Shown here piece by piece: positions 1 to 9,577 of a DNA stretch of 64,000 nt. The notes under the pieces were generated by a model. That model was not told the DNA's origin. It made no database searches and saw nothing but the letters and a program-made list of their open reading frames with translations. Location of the stretch: the NCBI RefSeq assembly GCF_900142875.1, contig NZ_FRCK01000004.1, positions 62,001-126,000 of the forward strand, written 5' to 3'. The translations under genes were made by a program, and so were the position numbers. Positions within the stretch are counted from its first letter, which is position 1; each line of letters starts with the position of its first letter. Source of the DNA: Paracoccus solventivorans (GTDB taxonomy: Bacteria; Pseudomonadota; Alphaproteobacteria; Rhodobacterales; Rhodobacteraceae).

Positions 1-1275
<1,275 letters not shown>

Positions 1276-1285
1276 GGAGGATCAG

Positions 1286-1675
1286 ATGCGCATCACCCAG
1301 GGCTGCTTCAGCTTCCTGCCCGACCTGACCGATGAGGAGATCAGCGCCCAGGTCGAATACTGCCTTGCCCGCGACTGGGCCATCGGCATCGAATACACCG
1401 ACGAGCCGCACCCGCGGAACACCTTCTGGGAGATGTGGGGCAACCCCATGTTCGACCTGAAGGACGCCAAGGGCGTGATGATGGAGCTGGAGGACTGCCG
1501 CAAGGCCAACCCCGACAGCTATATCCGCATGAACGCCTTCGACAACGCCCGCGGGCTGGAAACGGTGACGATGAGCTTCATCGTCCACCGCCCGGCGGTC
1601 GAGCCGCGGATCATCATGCGCCGGACCGAGGTGGACGGGCGCTCGATCCGCTACACCCATGAGGTGGCGCGCTAG
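1286..1675 (+). CDS. cbbS: RuBisCO small subunit
   Basis: Small subunit of the L8S8 RuBisCO, 129 residues. It starts MRITQGCFSFLPDLTDEEI and keeps the family motif for the contact with the large subunit (RNTFWEMWGNPMFDLKD). The C-terminus carries the extension typical of red-type small subunits (VEPRIIMRRTEVDGRSIRYTHE). The ATG at 1286 has GAGGAGG just upstream (1274-1280), which decides this start over an in-frame start further upstream inside cbbL. It is surely cotranscribed with cbbL. Confidence 0.96.
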   Translation: MRITQGCFSFLPDLTDEEISAQVEYCLARDWAIGIEYTDEPHPRNTFWEMWGNPMFDLKDAKGVMMELEDCRKANPDSYIRMNAFDNARGLETVTMSFIVHRPAVEPRIIMRRTEVDGRSIRYTHEVAR

Positions 1676-1690
1676 GCGGCGCGGTCGCAC

Positions 1691-1709
1691 CGGGGGCTTC
1701 GCGCCCCCG
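1691..1709 (+). terminator. GC hairpin after cbbS
   Basis: CGGGGGC (1691-1697) pairs with GCCCCCG (1703-1709) around a TTCGC loop. No T-run follows directly; instead the GGGATATTTT element comes next. It may weaken or process the transcript between cbbLS and cbbX, which would fit the usual excess of structural-subunit mRNA. That role is inferred. Confidence 0.5.
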
Positions 1710-1718
1710 GGCCCCCGC

Positions 1719-1742
1719 GGGATATTTTCATGATGAAGATGG
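1719..1742 (+). repeat. Dispersed GGGATATTT/purine-tail element, copy 1
   Basis: GGGATATTTTCATGATGAAGATGG lies between the cbbS hairpin and cbbX, preceded by C-rich sequence. The same plan (GC hairpin, GGG[A/G]TATTT, purine-rich tail with AAGATG or GAAAGAAG) recurs at seven other sites in this window. Its two ATG triplets create a false upstream start for cbbX. Confidence 0.6.
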
Positions 1743-1750
1743 AGCCAGCG

Positions 1751-2677
1751 ATGGACGAGGTAGCGCCTGTAAGCATCGACCTGCGGGCCGAGTATGAAGA
1801 ATCCGGCGTGCGCGAGGTCCTGGACGAGCTGGACCGCGAGCTGATCGGGCTGGCCCCGGTCAAGAGCCGCATCCGCGAGACCGCGGCGCTGCTGCTGGTG
1901 GACCGCGCCCGCGCCCGGCTGGGGCTGAGCCACGACACCCCCACCCTGCACATGAGCTTCACCGGCAACCCCGGCACCGGCAAGACCACCGTCGCGCAGA
2001 AGATGGCCGGGCTGCTGCACCGGCTGGGCTATGTGCGCAAGGGCCATCTGGTCAGCGTCACCCGCGACGATCTGGTCGGCCAGTACATCGGCCACACCGC
2101 CCCCAAGACCAAGGAGGTGCTGAAAAAGGCCATGGGGGGCGTGCTGTTCATCGACGAGGCCTATTATCTCTACAAGCCCGACAACGAACGCGATTACGGG
2201 CAAGAGGCGATCGAGATCCTGCTGCAGGTGATGGAAAATAACCGCGACGACCTGGTGGTGATCATGGCCGGCTATGCCGACCGCATGGACCGGTTCTTTT
2301 CCGCCAACCCGGGGTTCCGCTCGCGCATCGCCCATCACATCGACTTTCCCGACTATACCGACGACGAACTGGGCCGCATCGCCGGCGCCATGCTGGACGC
2401 GCAGGGCTATCGGCTGGATCCGGGCGCGCAGGCGGCGATGGCGGAATATGTCACCCTGCGCCGGGCGCAGCCGCATTTCGCCAATGCGCGGTCGATCCGC
2501 AATGCGCTGGACCGGGCGCGGCTGCGGCAGGCGAACCGGCTGTTCACGCAGGATCGGCCCGTGACGGCGGACGATCTGTGCATTATCACTGCCCCCGACC
2601 TCAGGGCGAGCCGGGTGTTTTCCGGCGGGCTCGACCCCGACTCTGGCCGCAGCAAGGACGATGCCCATGGACTTTGA
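1751..2677 (+). CDS. cbbX: CbbX, red-type RuBisCO activase (AAA+)
   Basis: ATP-driven activase that remodels red-type RuBisCO blocked by sugar phosphates; hexameric AAA+ ring. From the chosen start it has 308 residues, the normal size. Walker A GNPGTGKT is at residues 72-79, the pore-loop region YIGHTAPKT at 112-120, Walker B FIDEA at 133-137, and the sensor/arginine region with FRSRIAHH follows. Start 1751 ([11 protein letters not shown]) matches the usual N-terminus; an in-frame ATG at 1730 lies inside the repeat element and would add seven unlikely residues. The end overlaps rpe by about 11 bases, so the genes are translationally coupled. Confidence 0.95.
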   Translation: MDEVAPVSIDLRAEYEESGVREVLDELDRELIGLAPVKSRIRETAALLLVDRARARLGLSHDTPTLHMSFTGNPGTGKTTVAQKMAGLLHRLGYVRKGHLVSVTRDDLVGQYIGHTAPKTKEVLKKAMGGVLFIDEAYYLYKPDNERDYGQEAIEILLQVMENNRDDLVVIMAGYADRMDRFFSANPGFRSRIAHHIDFPDYTDDELGRIAGAMLDAQGYRLDPGAQAAMAEYVTLRRAQPHFANARSIRNALDRARLRQANRLFTQDRPVTADDLCIITAPDLRASRVFSGGLDPDSGRSKDDAHGL

Positions 2678-3356
2678 CCGCTCGATCAAGATCGCCCCCT
2701 CGATCCTCTCGGCCGATTTCGCCGATTTCGGCCGCGAGATCCGCGCGGTCGAGGATCAGGGCGCCGACTGGGTGCATGTGGACGTGATGGACGGGCATTT
2801 CGTCCCCAACATTACCTTTGGCCCGCCCGCGGTGGCGGCGTTCCGCAAGCATGTGCGCACGGTGATGGACGTGCATCTGATGATCGCCCCGGTCGATCCC
2901 TATATCGACGCCTTTGCCAGGGCCGGCGCCGACATCATCACCGCCCATGTCGAGGCCGGGCCGCATATCCACCGCACCCTGCAGGCGATCCGCGGCGCGG
3001 GCGCCCGCGCGGGCGTGGCGCTGAACCCGGGCACTCCGGCGGAATCGGTCGAACATCTGCTGGACCTGGCCGATCTGGTCTGCGTGATGACGGTGAACCC
3101 GGGGTTCGGCGGGCAAAAATTCATCGACATGACCGACAAGGTGCGCCGCCTGCGCGCGATGATCGGCGACCGCCCCGTGCATATCGAGATCGACGGCGGC
3201 GTCGATCCGACCACCGCGCCGGCTCTGGCGCGGGCCGGGGCGGATGTGCTGGTCGCGGGCTCGGCGGTGTTCCGGGGCGGATCGGTGTCGAACAGCGCGC
3301 CCTATGGCGAGAACATCGCCGCGATCAGGGCGGCGGCCGAAGGCGCGCTGGGATGA
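2667..3356 (+). CDS. rpe: Ribulose-phosphate 3-epimerase
   Basis: Interconverts ribulose-5-phosphate and xylulose-5-phosphate to regenerate the RuBisCO substrate (CbbE role). TIM-barrel of 229 residues with the standard signatures [10 protein letters not shown] at the N-terminus, [28 protein letters not shown] and EIDGGV. AAGGA at about 2653-2657 is better spaced for the ATG at 2667 than for the in-frame ATG at 2661. The start lies inside the end of cbbX and the end overlaps cbbY by four bases, so it belongs to the cbb operon. Confidence 0.95.
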   Translation: MDFDRSIKIAPSILSADFADFGREIRAVEDQGADWVHVDVMDGHFVPNITFGPPAVAAFRKHVRTVMDVHLMIAPVDPYIDAFARAGADIITAHVEAGPHIHRTLQAIRGAGARAGVALNPGTPAESVEHLLDLADLVCVMTVNPGFGGQKFIDMTDKVRRLRAMIGDRPVHIEIDGGVDPTTAPALARAGADVLVAGSAVFRGGSVSNSAPYGENIAAIRAAAEGALG

Positions 3357-4051
3357 CGCTGCGGGCGATCATCTTCGACGTGGACGGCACCCTGGCCGAG
3401 ACCGAGGAGCTGCATCGCCGCGCCTTCAACGACTGCTTTGCCGCGCAGGGGCTGGGCTGGCACTGGGACCAGCACCGCTATCGCGAGCTGCTGCGCGTCA
3501 CCGGCGGCAAGGAACGCATCGCCCACGACCTGGCCGACCGCGGAATCGACCCCGCCGCCCATGACATCCCCGCGCTGCACCGCGCCAAGACCGAGCGCTA
3601 TACCGCGCTGATGGCGGGGGGCGAGATCGCGCTTCGCCCGGGGATCGCGGCGCTGATCGCCTCGGCCCGGGCGGGCGGCCTGCGTCTAGCCATCGCCACC
3701 ACCACCAGCCGCCCGAATATCGACGCGCTGATCCGCGCCACCATGGGGCGCGACGCCTCCGAGGTGTTCGACGTGATCGCCGCGGGCGACGAGGTGGCGG
3801 CAAAGAAACCCGCCCCCGACGTGTATCTGCTGGCGCTGCGGCGGCTGGGCCTGCCCGCCGCCCACGCCGTGGCGCTGGAGGATTCGCTGAACGGGCTGCT
3901 GTCGGCCCGGGCGGCGGGGCTGCGCTGCGTGGTCTCGCCCGCCACCTATACGCGGGGCGATGCCTTCCCGGACGACTGCCCGCTGGTGGCGGATTTCACC
4001 GATATCTCCACGCCCGCGGCGCTGGAAATGCTGCTGAGGGAGCCGGCATGA
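3353..4051 (+). CDS. cbbY: CbbY, HAD-family xylulose-1,5-bisphosphate phosphatase
   Basis: HAD phosphatase of 232 residues. CbbY removes xylulose-1,5-bisphosphate, a misfire product that inhibits RuBisCO. Motif I is DVDGTLAETEELH near residue 9, a substrate-cap region rich in HR/R residues follows (HRRAFNDCF), and the Lys/Asp motifs are AAKKPAPDVY and ALEDSLNGL. The long cap and TLAETEELHRRAFN start distinguish it from general phosphoglycolate phosphatases. It overlaps rpe (ATGA) and cbbZ (ATGA). Confidence 0.9.
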   Translation: MTLRAIIFDVDGTLAETEELHRRAFNDCFAAQGLGWHWDQHRYRELLRVTGGKERIAHDLADRGIDPAAHDIPALHRAKTERYTALMAGGEIALRPGIAALIASARAGGLRLAIATTTSRPNIDALIRATMGRDASEVFDVIAAGDEVAAKKPAPDVYLLALRRLGLPAAHAVALEDSLNGLLSARAAGLRCVVSPATYTRGDAFPDDCPLVADFTDISTPAALEMLLREPA

Positions 4052-4722
4052 TCCTGATTTTCGACCTGGACGGCACGCTGATCGACAGCGCCCCCGACAT
4101 CCACCAGACCTCGAACGAGGTGCTGGCGGCCGAGGGGCTGGCGCCACTGGACCTGCCCACGGTGCGCAGCTTCATCGGCCGCGGCGTGCCGCATCTGGTC
4201 GAGCGGCTGCTGGGCGCGCATGGCATCGCGGACCCCGTGCGCACGGCGCGGCTGATCGCCGCCTTTGGCGCGCGTTACGAAGATGCGGTGGCGCTGACCC
4301 GCCCCTATGACGGCGTGGCCGCGGCGCTGACGGCGCTGGCGGCGCAGGGGCATGTGCTGGGCATCTGCACCAACAAGCCGGTGGCGCCGGCGCGGGCGGT
4401 GCTGCGGCATCTGGGGTTGCTGGACCATTTCGCCGCGATCATCGGCGGTGACAGCGCCCCCCAGCGCAAGCCCGACCCGGAACCCCTGCATCTGGCGATC
4501 GCAGCCTGCGGCGGCGGGCCCGCACTTTACATCGGCGACAGCGAGGTCGACGCCACCTGCGCCGCCGCCGCCGGGGTGGCGCTGATCCTGCACACCCAAG
4601 GCTATCGCAAGACCGCCCCCGAGGCGCTGCCGCATGTGGCGCTGTTTGCCGATTTCGCGGAACTGCCGGGGATCGTGGCCGAGCTTGCGGCCGACCACGC
4701 GGGGCAGAAGGCGCTGGCCTGA
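4048..4722 (+). CDS. cbbZ: Phosphoglycolate phosphatase
   Basis: Dephosphorylates 2-phosphoglycolate formed by RuBisCO oxygenation, first step of photorespiratory salvage. HAD protein of 224 residues with DLDGTLIDSAPD (motif I), CTNKP (motif II), the Lys in QRKPDPEPL and IGDSEVDATCA (motif IV). It overlaps cbbY by four bases and is the last gene of the operon; about 125 bases of non-coding sequence follow before the kinase gene. Confidence 0.92.
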   Translation: MILIFDLDGTLIDSAPDIHQTSNEVLAAEGLAPLDLPTVRSFIGRGVPHLVERLLGAHGIADPVRTARLIAAFGARYEDAVALTRPYDGVAAALTALAAQGHVLGICTNKPVAPARAVLRHLGLLDHFAAIIGGDSAPQRKPDPEPLHLAIAACGGGPALYIGDSEVDATCAAAAGVALILHTQGYRKTAPEALPHVALFADFAELPGIVAELAADHAGQKALA

Positions 4723-4847
4723 CGCTCGCCCCCGCTGCCGCGCGGCTGTCGCCCATGGCTTGCGGCGCGTTCGCCGCGCCCTCCTCGTCCGCCCTGTGGC
4801 CGCCCCACCTGTTGCCGCCGCCGCCCCCTGCGTGGCACAGTCCCGCC

Positions 4848-6158
4848 ATGTCGCTGACCGCTCGCATCGTGGTGCTGGTTCTGGCCGTGCAGCTGGCGCT
4901 GGTCGCGGCGCTGGGGCTGCTCTTGGCCGCCAATGCGCGCGAGGCGGTGGCGGCCGAGGTCGCGGCCTCGATGCGCTCGGCGCGCGAGTTGGTGCTGACC
5001 ACGGTCGCGGCGCTGATCGACACCGTCCCGGGCGAGCAACTGCCCGCGACGCTGGCCGAGCGGGTGATCGAGCCGCGCCACGCCCGCATCCTGGTCTATG
5101 ACGCCGCCAGCGGGCGCATGGCTTCGCCCCGCAACGCCACGCCGCGGCCCGAGCCGGCGCCCGAGTGGTTCACCCGCCTGCTGGCGCCGCGGGTCCAGTC
5201 CACGCAGCTGCAGGTGGTGGAAAACCACACGATCCGCGGGCTGGCGATGATCTCGGGCGATCCGGCGGCGGAAATCGCCAAGGTCTGGGACGATGCGCGC
5301 ACGCTTTCCGGGCTGCTGGCGCTGGCCGGGCTGGCGCAGCTGGCGCTGATCTGGGCGATCCTGCGAGCCGGGCTGCGGCCGCTGTCGCGGGTCTCAACGG
5401 TGCTGGACCGGCTGGCGGGGGGCGATCTGTCGGCGCGTGCGGGACGGGTGCGCACCCCCGATCTGGCGCCGCTGGCCGCCGATGTGGACCGGCTGGCGCA
5501 GGCGCTGGCGGATGCGCAGGCCGACCGCGCGCGGCTGTCGCGGCAGGTGGTGGGGCGCGGCGACCAGGAACGCGCCGCCATCGCCCGCGACCTGCATGAC
5601 GAATACGGCCCCTGCCTGTTCGCGCTGCGGGTTGAGGCCGGGGCGATCCGCGATGCCGCCCCCGACGCTGCCATCCGCGACCATGCCGAAAACATCCTGA
5701 CCATCGCCGACCAGATCCGGCAGGTGAACAGCGCGTTGCTGTCAGGGCTGCGGCCGATGGCGCTGGGGCAGCTGCCGCTGGCCACGGTGCTGGCGGACCT
5801 GTTCGACGACCTCGCCCAGCGGCACGAAAGCATCCGCTGGACGCTAACCCTGCCCCCCGAGCTGCCCGAGCCGGACGAGGCCACCGCCCTGACGATCTAC
5901 CGCATCCTGCAAGAGGGCACGACCAATGCCCTGCGCCATGCCGGCGCCACGCGCATCAGCGCCGCCGTGGACCACACTCCCCAAGGCTGGACCGTGCGCC
6001 TGTCCGACGACGGCCTTGGCCTGCGCGGCGCGGCCGAGGGCAACGGCCTGTCGGGGATGCGTGAACGCGTGGGCCTGCTGGGCGGCAGTTTCGACGTGCA
6101 GGACGGGGCGCGAGGTGTCACACTCTGCGCGAGATTGCCGGACCAGACCGACCCATGA
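4848..6158 (+). CDS. flhS: FlhS-like sensor histidine kinase (HisKA_3 family)
   Basis: Membrane sensor kinase of 436 residues. One membrane segment lies at about residues 3-25, a periplasmic region follows, a second membrane segment at about 148-170, then a HAMP-like linker. The phospho-acceptor His250 sits in RDLHDEYGP, the HisKA_3 H-box type that pairs with LuxR-type regulators. ATPase motifs are EGTTNALRHA (N box) and DDGLGL plus GNGLSGMRER (G boxes). In Paracoccus and Rhodobacter, FlhSR/RfdRS systems of this type control C1 oxidation genes, and the C1 locus here is about 20 kb away; the symbol rests on that resemblance and context. Start 4848 is chosen because it begins the membrane segment. 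Confidence 0.7.
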   Translation: MSLTARIVVLVLAVQLALVAALGLLLAANAREAVAAEVAASMRSARELVLTTVAALIDTVPGEQLPATLAERVIEPRHARILVYDAASGRMASPRNATPRPEPAPEWFTRLLAPRVQSTQLQVVENHTIRGLAMISGDPAAEIAKVWDDARTLSGLLALAGLAQLALIWAILRAGLRPLSRVSTVLDRLAGGDLSARAGRVRTPDLAPLAADVDRLAQALADAQADRARLSRQVVGRGDQERAAIARDLHDEYGPCLFALRVEAGAIRDAAPDAAIRDHAENILTIADQIRQVNSALLSGLRPMALGQLPLATVLADLFDDLAQRHESIRWTLTLPPELPEPDEATALTIYRILQEGTTNALRHAGATRISAAVDHTPQGWTVRLSDDGLGLRGAAEGNGLSGMRERVGLLGGSFDVQDGARGVTLCARLPDQTDP

Positions 6159-6811
6159 CCAACACCGCCCCCGATCCCGAACCCGCCCCCCAACCCGCCC
6201 GCACCGCCATGGTGGTGGACGACCACCCGATCACCCATCTGGGCTGCGGGCGGCTGCTGGCCGATCTGGGATATGGGCGCGTGCTCAAGGCCATGTCGGG
6301 GGACGAGGCGCTGGCGCTGCTGGGCCAGCATCAGCCGCAGGTGGTGGTGCTGGACATCTCGCTGCCCGGCACCGGCGGTCTGGCGCTGATCGCGCCGATC
6401 CTGGAACGCTCGCCCGACAGCGCGATCCTGATGTTTTCCATGAACGACCAGCCCGGTTTCGCCGCCCGTGCGCTGGCCGAGGGCGCGCATGGCTTCCTGT
6501 CCAAGAACGCCCCGCCCGAAGAGTTCGGCACCGCCATCCGCGCGCTCGAGTCGGGAGAGTTCTACCTGCCCCCCCGCATGGCACTGGCCCTGGCGACGCG
6601 GCAGGCAGGGTCCGACCGTTCCGCCGCGCTGACCGCGCGCGAGGACGAGGTGCTGACCCTGATCGGCAAGGGTCTGGCGCTGCAGCAGGTCGCCGACCGG
6701 CTGGGGGTCAGCTACAAGACCGTCGCCAACGCCGCCTCAACGCTGAAGCGCAAGCTGGGAGTGTCGAACATGACCGGGCTGATCCGCCACGCGGTGGAAC
6801 GCGAGCGGTAA
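6155..6811 (+). CDS. flhR: FlhR-like response regulator (NarL/LuxR type)
   Basis: Cytosolic two-component regulator of 218 residues, overlapping the kinase gene by ATGA. The receiver domain has the acidic pair at Asp22-Asp23, the phospho-acceptor Asp67 in VVVLDISLPG and the Lys in FLSKNAPP. The C-terminal LuxR helix-turn-helix spans about residues 150-205 (LTAREDEVL, GVSYKTVANAASTLKRKL). It pairs with the preceding kinase. Its likely targets, by analogy with FlhR of Paracoccus, are the xoxF, flhA and fghA genes in this window; the sequence alone does not prove that. Confidence 0.72.
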   Translation: MTNTAPDPEPAPQPARTAMVVDDHPITHLGCGRLLADLGYGRVLKAMSGDEALALLGQHQPQVVVLDISLPGTGGLALIAPILERSPDSAILMFSMNDQPGFAARALAEGAHGFLSKNAPPEEFGTAIRALESGEFYLPPRMALALATRQAGSDRSAALTAREDEVLTLIGKGLALQQVADRLGVSYKTVANAASTLKRKLGVSNMTGLIRHAVERER

Positions 6812-6814
6812 CGC

Positions 6815-7660
6815 CTAGACCGCGATATTGTCGATCAGCCGCACCGGCCCCAGCCAGGCCGCGGCCAGCAGCCGCGCGGGGCGGTTCAGCCGGTCCAGCG
6901 GCACCAGCGTTTCTGGATCGCGCAGGTCCAGATATTCGACCTGCCGGAACCCGGCGGCGGTGATCTGGTCCCGCGCCTGCGCCAGCACCTGCGCCGCATC
7001 CTCGCCCGCCCGCAACCGCAGCGCCGCCGCCGCCATGGCGCGATGCAGCGCCGGCGCGATGGCGCGGTCCTCGGCCGACAGCCGGGCATTGCGCGAGGAC
7101 AGCGCCAGCCCGTCATCCTCGCGCAGGGTCGGGCAGCCGCTGATTGTTGTGGGAATGTTCAGGTCGGCGACCATGCGGCGCACGATCTGCAACTGCTGCC
7201 AGTCCTTTTCGCCAAAGAACGCCCGGTCGGCGCCGGTCATCAGCAGCAGCTTGGCTACCACCGTCGCCACCCCGTCGAAATGCCCGGGCCGGAAATCGCC
7301 GCACATGCCGCGGGAAAGCCCCTCGACCCGGACCGAGGTGGCGAAACCTTGGGGATAGACCTCGTCCACCGGCGGCATGAACAGCAGATCGACGCCGCGC
7401 GGGCCAAGGACGGCGCGGTCGCTGTCCTCGTGGCGGGGGTAGTTGGCCAGATCCTCGGCATTGTCGAACTGCCGCGGGTTCACGAACAGGGTGACGATCA
7501 CCCGGTCGCAGGCAGCGCGCGCCGCCTCGACCAGCGACAGATGCCCCGCGTGCAGCGCGCCCATCGTCGGCACCACCGCCACGGTTTCACCCCGACCCCG
7601 CCAGTCGGCGACATGGCCGCGCAAATCCGCGACGCTGCGCGCCACCTGCATTTCACCCAT
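6815..7660 (-). CDS. panC: Pantoate--beta-alanine ligase
   Basis: ATP-dependent condensation of pantoate and beta-alanine to pantothenate, the coenzyme A precursor. 281 residues, normal length. The HIGH-like motif is [14 protein letters not shown] at about residues 31-44, followed by [10 protein letters not shown], the pantoate-binding region [21 protein letters not shown] and the KMSKS-like ALSSRNARL. It converges with the response regulator gene with only three bases between stop codons, and stands alone; panB is not adjacent. Confidence 0.95.
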   Translation of the reverse strand: MGEMQVARSVADLRGHVADWRGRGETVAVVPTMGALHAGHLSLVEAARAACDRVIVTLFVNPRQFDNAEDLANYPRHEDSDRAVLGPRGVDLLFMPPVDEVYPQGFATSVRVEGLSRGMCGDFRPGHFDGVATVVAKLLLMTGADRAFFGEKDWQQLQIVRRMVADLNIPTTISGCPTLREDDGLALSSRNARLSAEDRAIAPALHRAMAAAALRLRAGEDAAQVLAQARDQITAAGFRQVEYLDLRDPETLVPLDRLNRPARLLAAAWLGPVRLIDNIAV

Positions 7661-7738
7661 GATCGCCCCCTTTGTCCCGCAGACGCGGGTGACAGGCCAC
7701 AGCGGCGCGGAAAACGCAACGGAAAATCCCGCGGCCGG

Positions 7739-8776
7739 TCAGGGGACCGGGGTCCACATCACGTCGTCGATCCGCGGCGCGGCGGTGGAAAGCATCACCA
7801 GCCGGTCGAAGCCCAGCGCGATGCCGCTGGAGGGCGGCATGATCGCCAGCGCCGCCAGCAGATCCTCGTCCAGCGGATAGGTCTCGCCGTAGACCCGCGA
7901 TTTCTCCGCCATCTCGGCCTGAAACCGGCGGCGCTGCTCGGCAGGGTCGGTCAGCTCGCCGAAGCCGTTGGCGAGCTCGACCCCGCAGGCGTAAAGCTCG
8001 AACCGCTCGGCCACGCGCGGGTCGTCGGGGGCGCGGCGGGCCAGCGCGGCCTCGGGGGCGGGATAGCGGTCGAGGATGGTGGCGCGGCCGTGGCCCAGAT
8101 GCGGCTCGACATGGGTGACGAGGATGCGCGACAGAATGTCGGACCAGCCGTCATCCGCCGCCACCCGCAAACCCGCGGCGCGCGCCTGCCGGGCCAGAGC
8201 GTCGCGGTCGGTCGCGCCATCCGCGCCCACCGTGGCCAGCAGGTCGACCCCGGCATGGCGCTGGAACGCCTCGGCCACCGACAGCCGTTCCGGGGCGGCG
8301 AACGGATCGCAGACGTGGTCGCGAAACCGCAGCTCCGACGCGCCGGAGGCCGTCGCCGCCAGCGCCAGCAGCGCGGCGCAGTCCTCCATCAGCACCTCAT
8401 ACCCCTCGCCCACCCGATACCATTCCAGCATGGTGAACTCGGGGCTGTGCAGGGGGCCGCGCTCGCGGTTGCGCCAGACATGGGCAAAGGCGGCAATGCG
8501 GGTCTCGCCCGCGGCCAGCAGCTTTTTCATCGCGAATTCGGGGCTGGTATGCAGATACAGCCGCCGCGCCTGCCCGTCGTTGCCGATGGCGTCGGTGGCG
8601 AAGCCGTGCAGATGCGCCTCGTTCCCCGGGCTGGCGGCCAAGGCGGCGGGATCGACTTCGGTGAAGCCCTCGGCCTCCAGCCAGCCGCGGAAGGCGCGCT
8701 GGATGCGCCCGCGCGCCGCCAGCAGCGGACGCCGATCTGCGTGGCGGGCCGGGTCCCACCAGGGTGTTTCCGTCAT
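7739..8776 (-). CDS. epmA: EF-P lysine ligase EpmA (PoxA/GenX, class II LysRS-like)
   Basis: Homologue of the catalytic core of class II lysyl-tRNA synthetase lacking the anticodon-binding domain; 345 residues. The family attaches (R)-beta-lysine to EF-P. Visible motifs are the motif 2 region FRNRE-like AHVWRNRERG with HSPEFTMLEWY, ELANGFGEL, and motif 3 GIALGFDRLVML. The start at 8776 (MTETPWWDP) is preferred to an upstream ATG at 8842 because family members begin near this point. It is divergent from efp, its presumed substrate, across 77 bases. Confidence 0.88.
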   Translation of the reverse strand: MTETPWWDPARHADRRPLLAARGRIQRAFRGWLEAEGFTEVDPAALAASPGNEAHLHGFATDAIGNDGQARRLYLHTSPEFAMKKLLAAGETRIAAFAHVWRNRERGPLHSPEFTMLEWYRVGEGYEVLMEDCAALLALAATASGASELRFRDHVCDPFAAPERLSVAEAFQRHAGVDLLATVGADGATDRDALARQARAAGLRVAADDGWSDILSRILVTHVEPHLGHGRATILDRYPAPEAALARRAPDDPRVAERFELYACGVELANGFGELTDPAEQRRRFQAEMAEKSRVYGETYPLDEDLLAALAIMPPSSGIALGFDRLVMLSTAAPRIDDVMWTPVP

Positions 8777-8853
8777 CTCTGGAGATTTCCGCTGAACTGC
8801 GCTAAGGAACGCGGCAATAATTCCCACATTCTCAGATCGCAAGAAAGACGCCA

Positions 8854-9420
8854 GTGAAAGTCATCGCATCGAGCCTGCGCAAGGGCAACGTCGTCGAGCT
8901 GGACGGCAAACTGTATGTCGTGCTGACCGCCCAGAACTTCCACCCCGGCAAGGGCACCCCGGTGACCCAGGTCGACATGCGCCGCATTTCCGACGGCACC
9001 AAGGTCAGCGAACGCTGGCGCACCACCGAGCAGGTCGAGCGCGCCCATGTCGACGAACGCGCCTATGACTATCTGTACGAGGACGGCGAGGGCTTCCACT
9101 TCATGGAGCCGGAAACCTACGAACAGGTCGTCGCGCCGGCCGAGATGATCGGCGACCAGAAAGCCTATCTGCAGGAAGGGATGCGGGTGTTCCTGCAGGT
9201 GTTCGAGGGCGCACCGATCGCCATGGAACTGCCGCAGAAGATCACCGTCGAGGTGGTCGAGACCGAGCCGGTGGTCAAGGGCCAGACCGCCTCGTCGTCC
9301 TACAAGCCGGCGGTGGTGGACAACGGGCTGCGGGTGATGGTGCCGCCCCATATCGGCGCGGGTACCCGCATCGTGATCAACACCGAGGACAATTCCTACG
9401 TGGAACGCGCCAAGGACTGA
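8854..9420 (+). CDS. efp: Translation elongation factor P
   Basis: Ribosome-binding factor that relieves stalling at polyproline stretches. 188 residues, standard length, with three beta-barrel domains (KOW-like N domain, OB-like C domains). The modifiable lysine is in the loop FHPGKGTP (about residue 34), as required for EpmA action. GTG start at 8854 with a purine-rich AAGAAAGA about five bases upstream. C-terminal signature region [18 protein letters not shown] is present. Confidence 0.95.
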   Translation: MKVIASSLRKGNVVELDGKLYVVLTAQNFHPGKGTPVTQVDMRRISDGTKVSERWRTTEQVERAHVDERAYDYLYEDGEGFHFMEPETYEQVVAPAEMIGDQKAYLQEGMRVFLQVFEGAPIAMELPQKITVEVVETEPVVKGQTASSSYKPAVVDNGLRVMVPPHIGAGTRIVINTEDNSYVERAKD

Positions 9421-9461
9421 CGCGTCCACCCTGGCGGCGCCGCCTTCGCTGCGCCGTGGCT

Positions 9462-9484
9462 TGGGTATTTGGACCAGAAAGAAG
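9462..9484 (+). repeat. Dispersed element, copy 2 (left arm of a long inverted repeat)
   Basis: TGGGTATTTGGACCAGAAAG plus AAG. It is repeated in inverted orientation at 9528-9550 with one mismatch in 23 bases, with the efp terminator hairpin between them. Confidence 0.7.
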
Positions 9485-9496
9485 ACATTGGCGAAA

Positions 9497-9530
9497 AAGC
9501 CCCGAGGCCGTGATTCCGGCCTCGGGGCTT
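9497..9530. terminator. Bidirectional terminator between efp and selD
   Basis: Fourteen-base arms AAGCCCCGAGGCCG (9497-9510) and CGGCCTCGGGGCTT (9517-9530) with a six-base loop. An A-run precedes and CTTTCT follows, so it can end transcription of efp (plus) and selD (minus). Confidence 0.85.
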
Positions 9531-9550
9531 CTTTCTGGTTCAAATACCCA
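9528..9550 (-). repeat. Dispersed element, copy 3 (right arm of the long inverted repeat)
   Basis: On the minus strand it reads TGGGTATTTGAACCAGAAAG plus AAG, matching copy 2 at 22 of 23 positions. Confidence 0.7.
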
Positions 9551-9577
9551 TGCGGCCGCGCCGTCGGGCGGGACGGT

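Noticed and set aside
1730-1750. Upstream ATG as the cbbX start
   Set aside because: It lies in the dispersed element and would add residues not seen in CbbX; 1751 gives the normal N-terminus.
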